A stretch of DNA of 47,136 nucleotides from an uncultured Oscillospiraceae bacterium (GTDB lineage Bacteria; Bacillota; Clostridia; Oscillospirales; Oscillospiraceae): assembly GCA_910578505.1 (NCBI GenBank), contig CAJTPV010000009.1, positions 1 to 47,136 on the forward strand, given 5' to 3'. Positions 16,780-25,276 of this stretch are shown one piece after another. Below the pieces are notes generated by a model that was not told the origin of the DNA, ran no database searches, and saw only the letters and a list, made by a program, of their open reading frames with translations. The translations under genes and the position numbers were made by a program. How positions within the stretch are numbered: the first letter of the stretch is position 1; each line of letters begins with the position of its first letter.

Positions 16780-17814
16780 ATGGAACAGACCTATGCGTAT
16801 ATCCGCAGCCAGCTGGCCGCTCTCATCGGCATCGACAGCCCCTCCGGCTATACCGGCGAGGTGGAGCGGTACCTGTGCGCGCAGTTGGCCGGCATGGGCT
16901 TCTCGCCGGTCCGGCTGGTGAAGGGCGGCGTGCGCGTGACGCTGGGCGGCCAGGGACAGCCCCTGACTCTGATGGCCCACGCCGATACCCTGGGGGCGGT
17001 GGTCCGCCGCGTCAAGCCTAACGGACGCCTGGCGATTTCCAATATCAATTGGAACGTCTTCAATGTGGAGGGGGAGAACGTGCGGGTGATCACCCGCTCC
17101 GACGGCGTCTACGAGGGAACGGTGCAGTTGTGCAATGCCTCCGTCCACGTCAACCCCGACCCCTATCAGGCCCGGGACCTCAACAAGAATATGGAGATCG
17201 TTCTGGACCGGGACGTCCGCTCCGCGGAGGATGTCAAAGCCCTGGGGATCGATGCCGGCGACCCCATTGCCCTGGACCCGCGCCTGCGCATCACGGACAC
17301 AGGCTACGTCAAGAGCCGGTTTCTGGACGACAAGGCCGCCGTGGCCGCGCTGCTCACCCTGGCCAAATGGGTCAGCGACAGCAGACCCGTCCTCACCAAC
17401 CGGGTGGATATGCTGATCACCGTCTTCGAGGAACTGGGCCACGGCGGGGCCTGCGGCATTGCCGAAGACACGGTGGAGCTGGTCGCGGTGGATATGGGCT
17501 GCGTGGGGGAGGATCTCAGCTGCACCGAGCGGCAGGTCTCCATCTGCGTCAAGGACAACAGCGGCCCCTATAACCGGCAGGTCACCGGCAAGCTGATCCG
17601 CTGCGCCCGGCGGGCCGGGGTGGACTACGCCACAGACGTCTATCCCAGCTACTCCTCCGACGCCTCCACGGCGGTACGGGTGGGCTACGACGTCCGCCAC
17701 GGGCTCATCGGCCCCGGCGTCTACGCCTCCCACGGCTACGAGCGGACCCACCTGGACGGCATCTACAACACCTTCGCCCTGCTGCGGGCCTATCTGGAAG
17801 GCGGTGAGGCGTAA
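16780..17814 (+). CDS. M42-family aminopeptidase
   Basis: 344 residues, the usual size for cytoplasmic tetrahedral (TET-type) M42 aminopeptidases that trim free peptides. The co-catalytic metal site is complete: MAHADTLG (His and Asp), FLDDKAAV (bridging Asp), VFEELGHGG (catalytic and metal Glu), VAVDMG (Asp) and the final His in ERTHLDG. AAAGGAG lies eight bases before the ATG. Its stop shares a base with the start of the oligoendopeptidase gene (TAATG), so the two are translated together. Transcription probably starts in the divergent intergenic region; a weak TTGCGT/TAAATA pair occurs at 16685-16712. Confidence 0.9.
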   Translation: MEQTYAYIRSQLAALIGIDSPSGYTGEVERYLCAQLAGMGFSPVRLVKGGVRVTLGGQGQPLTLMAHADTLGAVVRRVKPNGRLAISNINWNVFNVEGENVRVITRSDGVYEGTVQLCNASVHVNPDPYQARDLNKNMEIVLDRDVRSAEDVKALGIDAGDPIALDPRLRITDTGYVKSRFLDDKAAVAALLTLAKWVSDSRPVLTNRVDMLITVFEELGHGGACGIAEDTVELVAVDMGCVGEDLSCTERQVSICVKDNSGPYNRQVTGKLIRCARRAGVDYATDVYPSYSSDASTAVRVGYDVRHGLIGPGVYASHGYERTHLDGIYNTFALLRAYLEGGEA

Positions 17815-19586
17815 TGTCCGCCCCAATCCCCGTATGGGATCTGACCGCCCTCTACCCCGCCCTGGACAGCCCGGCCCTCGCCGGCGCCCTGGACAGCGCG
17901 GAGGCCGCCTTGGGGCGGCTGGAGGAACAGGCCGCTTCCGGTCAGGACCTCCCCGCACTGCTGGAGGAGCTGGACCGGACAGCCCTGGCCTTCAGCGAAG
18001 CGGACGCCTACGTCAGCCTGCGGTCGATGACAGAGCCCATGTCCGCCGCCCTCTCCCGCTGCAGCGTCCGCGTCAGCGCCATCAAGGACCGGCAGAAGCG
18101 GCTGTGGGATACGCTGCTGCGGGCGCTGGCCGCCCGTCCGGACATCGACGCGCTGCTGGATGCCGGCGGCCCCCTGGCCCCCTACCGGTACTCCGTCCTG
18201 GAATACCGGCGGCTGGCCCCCCACCGGCCGTCCCCGTCCCAGCAGGCGCTGCTCCAGGCCATGCGGCACAACGGCGGACAGGGCTGGTACGCGCTGCGCT
18301 GCCAGCTGGACGCCGCCGCTGCCGCCCCCCTCCGTCCGGGGGAGCCGCCGCTGCCGCTGGGCGAGCTGCGGGGACTGGCCGCGTCCCCAGACGGCGAGAT
18401 CCGCCGCCTGGCCTATGAGGCAGAGATGGCGCTCTACCCCACCTACGCCATCCCCATGGCGGCCTGTCTGAACGGCGTCAAGGGGGAGGCGCTGGAGGAG
18501 CTCGCCTGCAAGGGCTATGCCTCCGTCCAGGAGGAGATGGCGGATATCAACCGCATCAGCGGCGAGACCCTGGAGAGCATGTTTGCCGCCATTGAGGACC
18601 ATCTCCCCCATTTCCGCCGGTACCTGCGCCGCAAGGCGGCCCTCCTGGGCCACAGGAACGGCCTGCCCTGGTATGACCTGCTGGCTCCTGTGGAGGGAAT
18701 CCCCGCCGGCTTCTCGTTCGACGCGGCGCGGAACATGCTCTCCGCCGCCCTGCACAGCTTTTCACCGGATCTGGGCCAGTTGGCGGACCGGGCCCTGGCA
18801 AACCGGTGGATCGACGCCCTCCCCGCCGGCGGGAAGCAGGGCGGGGCCGTCTGCGTGGATCTGCCCCAACGGCGGGAGAGCCGCATCCTGACCAACTACA
18901 CGGGCGCCTTCCGCTGCATCCGCACCATCGCCCACGAGCTGGGCCATGCCTATCACGCCCGCTGTCTGGACGGCGTCCCGCTTCTGCTGCGGGATCCTCC
19001 CACCCCTATTTGTGAGACGGCCTCACTGATGAACGAGGTGATTTTCCTGAACAAGACCCTGGAGGAGATGCCCGCCGGGCAGCGCTTCGCCCTGCTGGAG
19101 AGCGATTTGCAGGAGTCGGCCCAGACTGTGCTGGACATCTACAGCCGGTATCTTTTTGAGCGGGAGGTCTTTTCCCGCCGGGCCAGCCACGCCCTGCTGC
19201 CGGATGAGCTGTGCCGGATCATGACCGGCGTCCAGCGGCAGGTCTTCGGCGACGCCCTGGACAGCAGCTGCCTCCACCCCTATATGTGGATGTGCAAGGT
19301 CCACTACTACATCCCGGAATTCCACTACTACAATTACCCCTATATCGTCGGCCTGCTCCTGGCAAAGGGACTGTATGCCCGGTACCTGGCCCGGCCGGAG
19401 GGCTTTCCCCAGTCCTACCGCCGCCTTCTCAGCGCCACCTGCAATTGCAGTATGGAGGACATCGCGGCCCAGGCCGGGATGGACATCCGAAGCCGCGGCA
19501 TGTGGGATGAGGCGCTGGACCTGATTGCCCATGAGATCGACCAGTGGATCCGGTTGGCGGACCGGCGGGACCCTGCGGACCCTTGA
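17814..19586 (+). CDS. M3-family oligoendopeptidase (PepF-like)
   Basis: 590 residues, matching PepF-type thimet-like oligopeptidases that cut peptides of roughly 6-20 residues in the cytoplasm. The zinc site HELGH (~373, within IAHELGHAYHA) and the third ligand Glu in CETASLMNE are intact, as is the C-terminal helical region with YYNYPYIVGLLLAKGLY. The start overlaps the M42 stop by one base. It would produce the fragments that the M42 and M14 enzymes trim. The promoter of the next gene overlaps its stop codon. Confidence 0.9.
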   Translation: MSAPIPVWDLTALYPALDSPALAGALDSAEAALGRLEEQAASGQDLPALLEELDRTALAFSEADAYVSLRSMTEPMSAALSRCSVRVSAIKDRQKRLWDTLLRALAARPDIDALLDAGGPLAPYRYSVLEYRRLAPHRPSPSQQALLQAMRHNGGQGWYALRCQLDAAAAAPLRPGEPPLPLGELRGLAASPDGEIRRLAYEAEMALYPTYAIPMAACLNGVKGEALEELACKGYASVQEEMADINRISGETLESMFAAIEDHLPHFRRYLRRKAALLGHRNGLPWYDLLAPVEGIPAGFSFDAARNMLSAALHSFSPDLGQLADRALANRWIDALPAGGKQGGAVCVDLPQRRESRILTNYTGAFRCIRTIAHELGHAYHARCLDGVPLLLRDPPTPICETASLMNEVIFLNKTLEEMPAGQRFALLESDLQESAQTVLDIYSRYLFEREVFSRRASHALLPDELCRIMTGVQRQVFGDALDSSCLHPYMWMCKVHYYIPEFHYYNYPYIVGLLLAKGLYARYLARPEGFPQSYRRLLSATCNCSMEDIAAQAGMDIRSRGMWDEALDLIAHEIDQWIRLADRRDPADP

Positions 19587-19611
19587 CAAAGGGCGCTTTT
19601 CCCTTTATATT
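19583..19611 (+). promoter_or_regulatory. Sigma-A type promoter of the EamA gene, overlapping the M3 stop codon
   Basis: A consensus TTGACA (19583-19588, whose TTGA includes the M3 TGA stop), a 17-base spacer and TATATT (19606-19611). It would give a leader of about 38 bases before the ATG at 19656. Confidence 0.7.
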
Positions 19612-19655
19612 GTGGATCCAGAAGAATGGAAATATGCGATGGGAGGTTTATCATC

Positions 19656-20069
19656 ATGTGGTTTGTGTTTGCCTTGCTGTCCGCGGTATTCGCGGCGCTC
19701 ACCTCGATCCTGGCGAAGATCGGGATCGAGGGGGTCTCTTCCAATCTGGCCACGGCGATCCGGACGGTCGTCGTGGTGGTCATGGCGTGGGGCATCGTGT
19801 TCCTCACCGGCGCGCAGCAGGGGTTGGGCGCGATCAGCAGGAAAAGCTGGATCTTTCTCATCCTGTCAGGGCTGGCCACCGGCGCGTCCTGGCTCTGCTA
19901 CTACCGCGCGCTGCAGGTGGGGGAGGCCTCTAAGGTCGTGCCGGTTGACAAGCTGAGCGTGGTCATTACGTTGATTTTGGCGTTCGTCTTTCTCCACGAG
20001 GAATTTACCGCCAAGTCGCTGCTGGGCTGCGTCCTGATCGGCGCGGGCACGCTGGTCATGGTCCTATAA
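19656..20069 (+). CDS. Single-domain EamA-family membrane transporter
   Basis: 137 residues with about five hydrophobic segments and one EamA domain; the C-terminal DKLSVVITLILAFVFLHEEF motif is typical of DMT-superfamily proteins. Most EamA exporters have two such domains in about 300 residues, so this half-size form probably works as a dimer. An ATG ten codons upstream is in frame, but GGGAGG is correctly placed for 19656. It has its own promoter despite lying directly after the peptidase genes. The 3' end overlaps the convergent M20 gene by 14 bp. The substrate is unknown. Confidence 0.85.
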   Translation: MWFVFALLSAVFAALTSILAKIGIEGVSSNLATAIRTVVVVVMAWGIVFLTGAQQGLGAISRKSWIFLILSGLATGASWLCYYRALQVGEASKVVPVDKLSVVITLILAFVFLHEEFTAKSLLGCVLIGAGTLVMVL

Positions 20070-21174
20070 GCTGCTTGAATATCTCCACGGCGGTGGGAAT
20101 GATGGCGTCGGGGAAATCCATTGTGGTGGTGTGCAGCTCCCCGCAGTCCGGCCCGGAGCCGATTTCAAAAAACGCGCCGGGGATCAGCTTGGTATAGTGC
20201 CCGAAGTCCTCCGAGCTCCGAAACGGCTCCGCCAGTTCCCGCAGAGGGATCCCCAGCGCCCCGCAGGCGCGCCGGATCTTATCGTTGCTGGATTTCGCGC
20301 TGACAGTGCTTGGGAAGATGTCGCAGAAGCTGATGTCCAGGCCGAGGCCGTGCTTCTCAGCGCCGGCGGAGGCCATCCGGAGCAGGCTGTCCTCCAGCTT
20401 CTGCAGCTCGTCCTCATACTGTCCCCGGATTGTCAGCAGCAGCTGCCCCCGGCTGGCCTGGGTCCCGAAGGCCCGCTCCCCGATGTTGACCTGGATGATT
20501 GTGGCCAGGACCAGCCCCCGGTATTGCCGCGGGTCCGTCAGCGCGCCCAGCTGTCCGATCAGCTCCGCGGCGGCAAAGGCCGGGTTGCGGCCCTTTTCCG
20601 GCATGCTGGCGTGGGAGGGGACGCCCTGGTAGGAGAGGATCACCCCCTTGGATGCGCAGTAGATGGTCCCGTCCAGCACCTGCACCGCCCCAAGGGGCAC
20701 GCCGGGCCGGTTGTGGTAGCCGAAGATCTCGTCTACACGCTCCCTGCGAAACAGTTCCCTGCACACTCTGGCTCCGTCGCCGGTCTCCTCCGCGTGCTGA
20801 AAGAGAAAATATACATTCCGGTCCGCGCCCTCCTGGTCGATCTCCAGCGCCAGCGCCGCCAGACAGGCGCTGTGCCCGTCATGGCCGCAGGCGTGGCTTA
20901 CGCCGGGAACCGTGGAGGCGTACGCCGCGCCGCAGCGGTCCTCTACCGGCACCGCGTCAAAATCCGCCCGGAACGCGATTCCCGACCGGTCCGTACCGGC
21001 CCGGTACACGCCATAAAACCAGGCCCCCTGGTCTATTAGTTCAATATGGGTGGTATGCCGGCGCAGAAAATCCATCAAATGCGCCTTGGTCCAGCGCTCC
21101 TCGTTGGATAGCTCCGGATGGGCGTGGAGCTCCCGGCGCAGCGCTGCAGCCAACTGATAATTGCTTTCTTTCAA
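20056..21174 (-). CDS. M20-family amidohydrolase/peptidase
   Basis: 372 residues of the amidohydrolase branch (IAA-amino acid hydrolase, hippurate hydrolase and N-acetyl-amino acid deacetylase relatives). Metal and catalytic motifs are present: RADFDAVPV, HACGHDGH (~100), QHAEETGDGA (catalytic Glu pair), YHNRPG and LHTTTMDF. It hydrolyses an amide bond on an N-acylated amino acid or dipeptide. The start is a TTG at 21174 with AGGAGG nine bases ahead; no ATG nearby fits. It follows the second M14 gene by 53 bp and is probably co-transcribed with it. Confidence 0.88.
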   Translation of the reverse strand: MKESNYQLAAALRRELHAHPELSNEERWTKAHLMDFLRRHTTHIELIDQGAWFYGVYRAGTDRSGIAFRADFDAVPVEDRCGAAYASTVPGVSHACGHDGHSACLAALALEIDQEGADRNVYFLFQHAEETGDGARVCRELFRRERVDEIFGYHNRPGVPLGAVQVLDGTIYCASKGVILSYQGVPSHASMPEKGRNPAFAAAELIGQLGALTDPRQYRGLVLATIIQVNIGERAFGTQASRGQLLLTIRGQYEDELQKLEDSLLRMASAGAEKHGLGLDISFCDIFPSTVSAKSSNDKIRRACGALGIPLRELAEPFRSSEDFGHYTKLIPGAFFEIGSGPDCGELHTTTMDFPDAIIPTAVEIFKQLIGP

Positions 21175-21227
21175 AATGACTCACCTCCTGTTGTTGTCTC
21201 CTCAAAACGGGCGGGTTGCTGCGTTTT

Positions 21228-22643
21228 CTATTTTTCGCTGACGCCTGGCTGGCCTTTCGCCGCACGGTTGTCCAGATGCTCCAGCACAGTCAGCCCGCTC
21301 TCCAGCTGTACCGCGATCAGATCCCGGATCGGCACTACGCGGTACTGCAGACGGCTCTCCAGATAGCCGGTAATGGCCTCCAGCCCCCGCAGCGACTCCC
21401 TATAGCCCCGGTCCAGACAGTCCCTCCCCGCCCCCTCAGGGGCGGCCCGCTCCAGCTCCGTTTCGTTGGCCCGGACCAGCATGCCGTATACAATCGCCTT
21501 ATAAAACTTGCTGATGACCAGCTGGTCCAGCTTCTCCGCCTGCGTCGCTGTCTGCCGGAAGGCCGGGTCGGCTTCCGCCTGGTTGAGCGCCGCCTGCAGG
21601 CTGCCGGATTCCCGGGAGAAGTCTTTGACAGCGGCCATATAGGGGTTGTCCGCCGCCATGTGTCCTTCCGACAGGGCGAGGATACGCCGCAGGTCCCGGT
21701 TGATCTGTTCCGTCTCCTCAACACTCCGGCGGAGGACCTCCAGACGGGTCATGTCCGAGGGGGAGGTGTCCGCCACCTGCGGGTCATAAAAATAGGGCAG
21801 CTCCGTGAGGAGCGTGAACGAGCCGTAGCGCCTGTAGGCGTAGGAGGCACTGTTGTCCCCCATGCGGAGGCGCCCCAACTCCTCCCGGTCCCCTCCGCCG
21901 TACTTTTCCAGATAGTCGTACTCCTCCCGTGCGCCGCCGCACCTGTAAATGGCCGGGGCAAAGGGCTCGTTGGCGGGCGACTCGGCTGCGCCCAGGCTGA
22001 GGGGGATGTTATATTTTCCGGGAATGCGGTGGAGCCTGTCATAGATGGCCGGGGTCGGCTCGCTCTCGTACCAGTAGGTCCCGCCGAACCCCGTATTGTG
22101 CAGGGCGTAGATGAACGCCGGGCGGATCCGGTCGATCAGCTCCATCATGGCCTGCGTCTCCGGCAGCACGTCGTGGAAATGGAGTCGTTTGTAATCTGCC
22201 GGGAAGGTCCAGTCCACCTGGGCAACTCCCGCCGGCCGGAAGAAATTGCGGGTGTACTGATAGATATTGAAGGGCCCCTTCAGCCACCCCTCATTTTTGA
22301 CCAGACCGTCCGCGTCCCATGCCTTCACGATGTACCAGGTGTATCCCAGAGCTTCCCGCAGGGCGGCATTCTCCGCCAGAGAGCGGGAAAAGTATTCTAA
22401 AAGCATCGCGCCAATGGGTTCATTGGGATGCGGACAGCCGAACAGCAGCGCATTGCGCTCGCCCCCGCCGATTTGCAGGCACAGCAGCGCCCGGCCCTCC
22501 CTGGTTCTGCCGATTTCTAAGAGAGAGACGCTCTCCGGGTGCTCCCGCGCCAGACGGCGGGTGCTCTCATCCAGCTCCGCCGCTGTCAGGAACTCCTGAT
22601 AGTCCGGAATTTCCGTCAGCAGCTTTTGCAATATTCCGTCCAT
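21228..22643 (-). CDS. M14-family zinc carboxypeptidase-like protein (paralog 2)
   Basis: 471 residues, clearly paralogous to the protein at 9573-10943: same CPHPNEPIGAM zinc motif, LHNTGFGGTYWY histidine region, TELPYFYDPQ glutamate region and VQLESGL tail. No signal peptide. It differs from paralog 1 in the central section (an insert with EEYDYLEKYGGG), which may alter specificity. The start is either ATG 22643 or the in-frame GTG at 22652; GTGAGGA lies just before the ATG. It leads a two-gene unit with the M20 amidohydrolase from the promoter at 22741-22769. Confidence 0.83.
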   Translation of the reverse strand: MDGILQKLLTEIPDYQEFLTAAELDESTRRLAREHPESVSLLEIGRTREGRALLCLQIGGGERNALLFGCPHPNEPIGAMLLEYFSRSLAENAALREALGYTWYIVKAWDADGLVKNEGWLKGPFNIYQYTRNFFRPAGVAQVDWTFPADYKRLHFHDVLPETQAMMELIDRIRPAFIYALHNTGFGGTYWYESEPTPAIYDRLHRIPGKYNIPLSLGAAESPANEPFAPAIYRCGGAREEYDYLEKYGGGDREELGRLRMGDNSASYAYRRYGSFTLLTELPYFYDPQVADTSPSDMTRLEVLRRSVEETEQINRDLRRILALSEGHMAADNPYMAAVKDFSRESGSLQAALNQAEADPAFRQTATQAEKLDQLVISKFYKAIVYGMLVRANETELERAAPEGAGRDCLDRGYRESLRGLEAITGYLESRLQYRVVPIRDLIAVQLESGLTVLEHLDNRAAKGQPGVSEK

Positions 22644-22740
22644 ATTCCTCACTTCTCTCGTACTAGTATCTTCTTCCGGTTTGTGGACATCTCGTCATAC
22701 CGCTCGCGGATTTGCGAAGGGATAGACATGTGCCTGCCAT

Positions 22741-22769
22741 AGCATAAAGAATAAAATTCTTTTTCGCAA
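22741..22769 (-). promoter_or_regulatory. Promoter of the M14-M20 gene pair
   Basis: Minus-strand TTGCGA (22764-22769), 17 bases, TATGCT (22741-22746). The spacer contains an inverted repeat (AAAGAAT-AAA-ATTCTTT) that could be an operator. This leaves a leader of about 90 bases. Confidence 0.55.
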
Positions 22770-22937
22770 TTTATAAAGTTTTTTATTCTTCTTCCTGTGG
22801 ATATATTTTACCTCTGCTGCGCGGATAAAACAATGCACAGTATTTCCAAGATATTTTTTTATTTTTGATATTATCGTATGGATTCAAGCAATTTAGAGAA
22901 TATTCTTCTGCTTTTGCATTTTGCACAGGGCAGGGCG

Positions 22938-23114
22938 GGATTCCTCTGGAATCCATTTCAATGTCAACAACTTACGCTCAGATATCGGATTTGTGGTCAG
23001 CGCAGGACCTGGCCTGGAAAGGTCAGGTCCTGCGCCGGGAGGGACGATTCGGTCAAATAGGAGAAACATCGCAGCGGCTGGCGCGATGCCCTGGAAGCCG
23101 CGCCCAAATCTCCT
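22938..23114. other. Non-coding region with several stable potential hairpins
   Basis: The 22653-23201 space holds no convincing gene. Within it are a 7-bp hairpin GGATTCC-TCT-GGAATCC (22938-22954) and a 15-bp stem with one G-U pair (23000-23014 with 23021-23035). A third set pairs CATCGC (23067-23072) with GCGATG (23083-23088), while GCGGCT (23074-23079) can pair with AGCCGC (23096-23101), giving an H-type pseudoknot topology. AGGAGA/TCTCCT (23059-23064/23109-23114) encloses it. All of this precedes the chemoreceptor promoter, so it could be a small RNA or a longer leader. It matches no riboswitch class I recognise. Confidence 0.35.
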
Positions 23115-23142
23115 TGACAAGCCAGTCATTTTGTGGTACGTT
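23114..23142 (+). promoter_or_regulatory. Sigma-A type promoter of the chemoreceptor gene
   Basis: TTGACA (23114-23119), 17-base spacer, TACGTT (23137-23142) with TG one base upstream of the -10. It yields a leader of about 50 bases before the ATG at 23202. No sigma-28-type motility promoter was noticed. Confidence 0.6.
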
Positions 23143-23201
23143 TATGCAGGATCAAACTGTCGATATGGGACGTAAATTTGGAAAAATTGAGGTGCAGATT
23201 G

Positions 23202-25175
23202 ATGAACAGCATTCGCAAAAAAATTACCACATCTCTGATGGCAACGGTTTTGATTGCTCTCATCGCGGTGGGTGCCTCCGGCATCGGCCTCAGCTACAGG
23301 GGCACACTGACGACCGTGGACCAGATGATGCGCGAAACCGCAGTCTTGGCGGCGGAGCGTGTGGAGCAGGAGCTGATTGCCTACAAAAATGTGGCCATGG
23401 ATACGGGCTGCATCCCCCAGCTGTCCGATGCTACTGTGTCCAGGGAGGAGAAGCAGGCGATTATTGACGAGCGCGTTTCCATGCATGGCTTCCGCCGGGG
23501 CAATATCATCAATTCCAGCGGCATCAGCATTTTTGACGGCAACAACTACTCTGACCGGGAATATGTGGTCCAGGCCATGCAGGGCAACGTCTATGTCTCC
23601 GAGCCGCTGGTCAGCAAGATCACGGGCGAGCGGTCCATCATCGTGGCAGCCCCCCTCTACTCCCAGGGCCGCCACGGCTCCCGCGTGGTGGGCGTGGTCT
23701 ATTTCGTGCCGCCGGAGACCTTTTTGAACGACATTGTCTGCTCTATCAAGACCGGCGAGAGCAGCAAGGCCTATATGATCAACAAGACCGGCGACACCAT
23801 TGCCGATGTCACATTGGACACCATCACCACCCAGAACATTGAGCGGGAGGCCCAGAGCGACAGCTCCCTGAAGGAGCTGGCCGCGATCCATGCGTCTATG
23901 CGGCAGGGGCAGACCGGCTTTGACAGCTTCAGCAGCTCCGACGGGGAGCGGTTCGCGGCCTACGCCCCGGTGGCCGGCACCGACGGATGGAGCGTCGCCG
24001 TTACTACGCTGAAATCGGAGTATATGGCTGACACTAACTTCGGCGTGGTCATCAACCTGCTGGTCATTCTCGCCTCCATCATCGCCTCCATCCTTGTGGC
24101 GGTGAAGCTCTCCACCAATATCTGCGTCCCCATGCGCTCCTGCGCCCAGCGGATGCGGCTGCTGGTAGAGGGCGATCTGAGCGCTCCCGTCCCTGAGACC
24201 AGGGGCCAGGACGAGACCGCGGAGCTGACCCGCTCCACGGCGGAGATGGTGACGGGCCTGAACACCATTATCAACGACGTCAGCTATCTGCTCAATGAGA
24301 TGGCGAACCAGAACCTCGACATCAACTCCTCCCACCGGGAGGCCTATGTGGGCGAATTCCAGACCATTCTGCTGTCCATGCGCACGCTGAAGGTCAATCT
24401 CAGCGACACCATGCGCCGCATCGACGCCGCTGCCAGCCAGGTCTCCTCCGCCAGCAACCAGGTCTCCAACGGCGCCCAGAGCCTGAGTCAGGGCTCGGTG
24501 GAGCAGGCCAGCGCCGTGGAGGAGCTGGCGGCCACCATCTCCGATATCTCCAACAGCGCCGTCACGACAGCCGCCGCCGCCCAGGAGGCCGGCAATTATG
24601 TGGAGAAGGCCGGCGCGCAGCTGGGCGTCAGCATCGAGCATGTCAAGGACCTGAACACCGCTATGGATAAGATCTCCACCTCCTCCCAGGAGATCTCCAA
24701 AATCCTGGCCACTATTGAGAACATCGCCTTCCAGACCAACATTCTGGCGCTGAACGCCGCTGTGGAGGCCGCCCGTGCAGGCGCAGCCGGCAAGGGCTTT
24801 GCGGTGGTGGCCGACGAGGTGCGCAACCTGGCGTCGAAATCCGACGAGGCCGCCAAGGCCACCAAGGAGCTGATCGAGACCTCCATCAGCGCCGTCGCCG
24901 AGGGCAGCCGCGCCGTGACCACGGTCACCGAGTCCTTGGAGCAGACCGGCGTCCTGGCCGGAAACGTGACCACCCAGATGGACATTGTGGTGAAGGCTGT
25001 GGAGGAGCAGACCTCCGCCATCACCCAGGTCACCGAGGGCGTCGATCAAATCTCCGCCGTGGTCCAGACCAACAGCGCCACTGCGGAGGAGAGCGCCGCT
25101 GCCAGCGAGGAGCTGTCGGCAGAGGCGGCCAGCCTGAAGCAGCTGGTGGATCAGTTTACATTGGCATCTGACTGA
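23202..25175 (+). CDS. Methyl-accepting chemotaxis protein with Cache-type sensor
   Basis: 657 residues from the ATG at 23202; the frame is open from 23133, but the signal-anchor sequence MNSIRKKITTSLMATVLIA starts here. TM1 is ~8-28, followed by an extracytoplasmic Cache-like sensor (~30-270; YSDREYVVQAMQGNVYVSEP and GRHGSRVVGVVYF are typical), TM2 (~280-303), a HAMP, and a long signalling coiled coil. The kinase-contact tip is conserved (ENIAFQTNILALNAAVEAAR). Cache sensors often bind amino acids or organic acids, which would suit the adjacent peptide-use genes, but the ligand is not determined. There is no C-terminal CheR/CheB pentapeptide. No other chemotaxis genes are in the window. It is monocistronic with a strong terminator. 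Confidence 0.92.
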   Translation: MNSIRKKITTSLMATVLIALIAVGASGIGLSYRGTLTTVDQMMRETAVLAAERVEQELIAYKNVAMDTGCIPQLSDATVSREEKQAIIDERVSMHGFRRGNIINSSGISIFDGNNYSDREYVVQAMQGNVYVSEPLVSKITGERSIIVAAPLYSQGRHGSRVVGVVYFVPPETFLNDIVCSIKTGESSKAYMINKTGDTIADVTLDTITTQNIEREAQSDSSLKELAAIHASMRQGQTGFDSFSSSDGERFAAYAPVAGTDGWSVAVTTLKSEYMADTNFGVVINLLVILASIIASILVAVKLSTNICVPMRSCAQRMRLLVEGDLSAPVPETRGQDETAELTRSTAEMVTGLNTIINDVSYLLNEMANQNLDINSSHREAYVGEFQTILLSMRTLKVNLSDTMRRIDAAASQVSSASNQVSNGAQSLSQGSVEQASAVEELAATISDISNSAVTTAAAAQEAGNYVEKAGAQLGVSIEHVKDLNTAMDKISTSSQEISKILATIENIAFQTNILALNAAVEAARAGAAGKGFAVVADEVRNLASKSDEAAKATKELIETSISAVAEGSRAVTTVTESLEQTGVLAGNVTTQMDIVVKAVEEQTSAITQVTEGVDQISAVVQTNSATAEESAAASEELSAEAASLKQLVDQFTLASD

Positions 25176-25203
25176 ACCGCAGGTACATCATTTCCCCATT
25201 GAG

Positions 25204-25244
25204 GAGACAGCGGGCAGAGCTTTCAAAGCTCTGCCCGCTGTCTC
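25204..25244 (+). terminator. Strong hairpin terminator between convergent genes
   Basis: Arms 25204-25223 and 25225-25244 are fully complementary (core GACAGCGGGCAGAGC), followed on the plus strand by TCGTTTGTGT. It ends the chemoreceptor transcript and probably also the long minus-strand run that finishes at 25277. Confidence 0.75.
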
Positions 25245-25276
25245 TCGTTTGTGTATCCTGTCCGCCGGGAAGGCAA

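Noticed and set aside
22938..23114. Cyclic di-GMP riboswitch controlling the chemoreceptor
   Set aside because: The conserved GGTCACGCACAGGGCAAACC-type core is absent, and a good promoter lies downstream of the structures.
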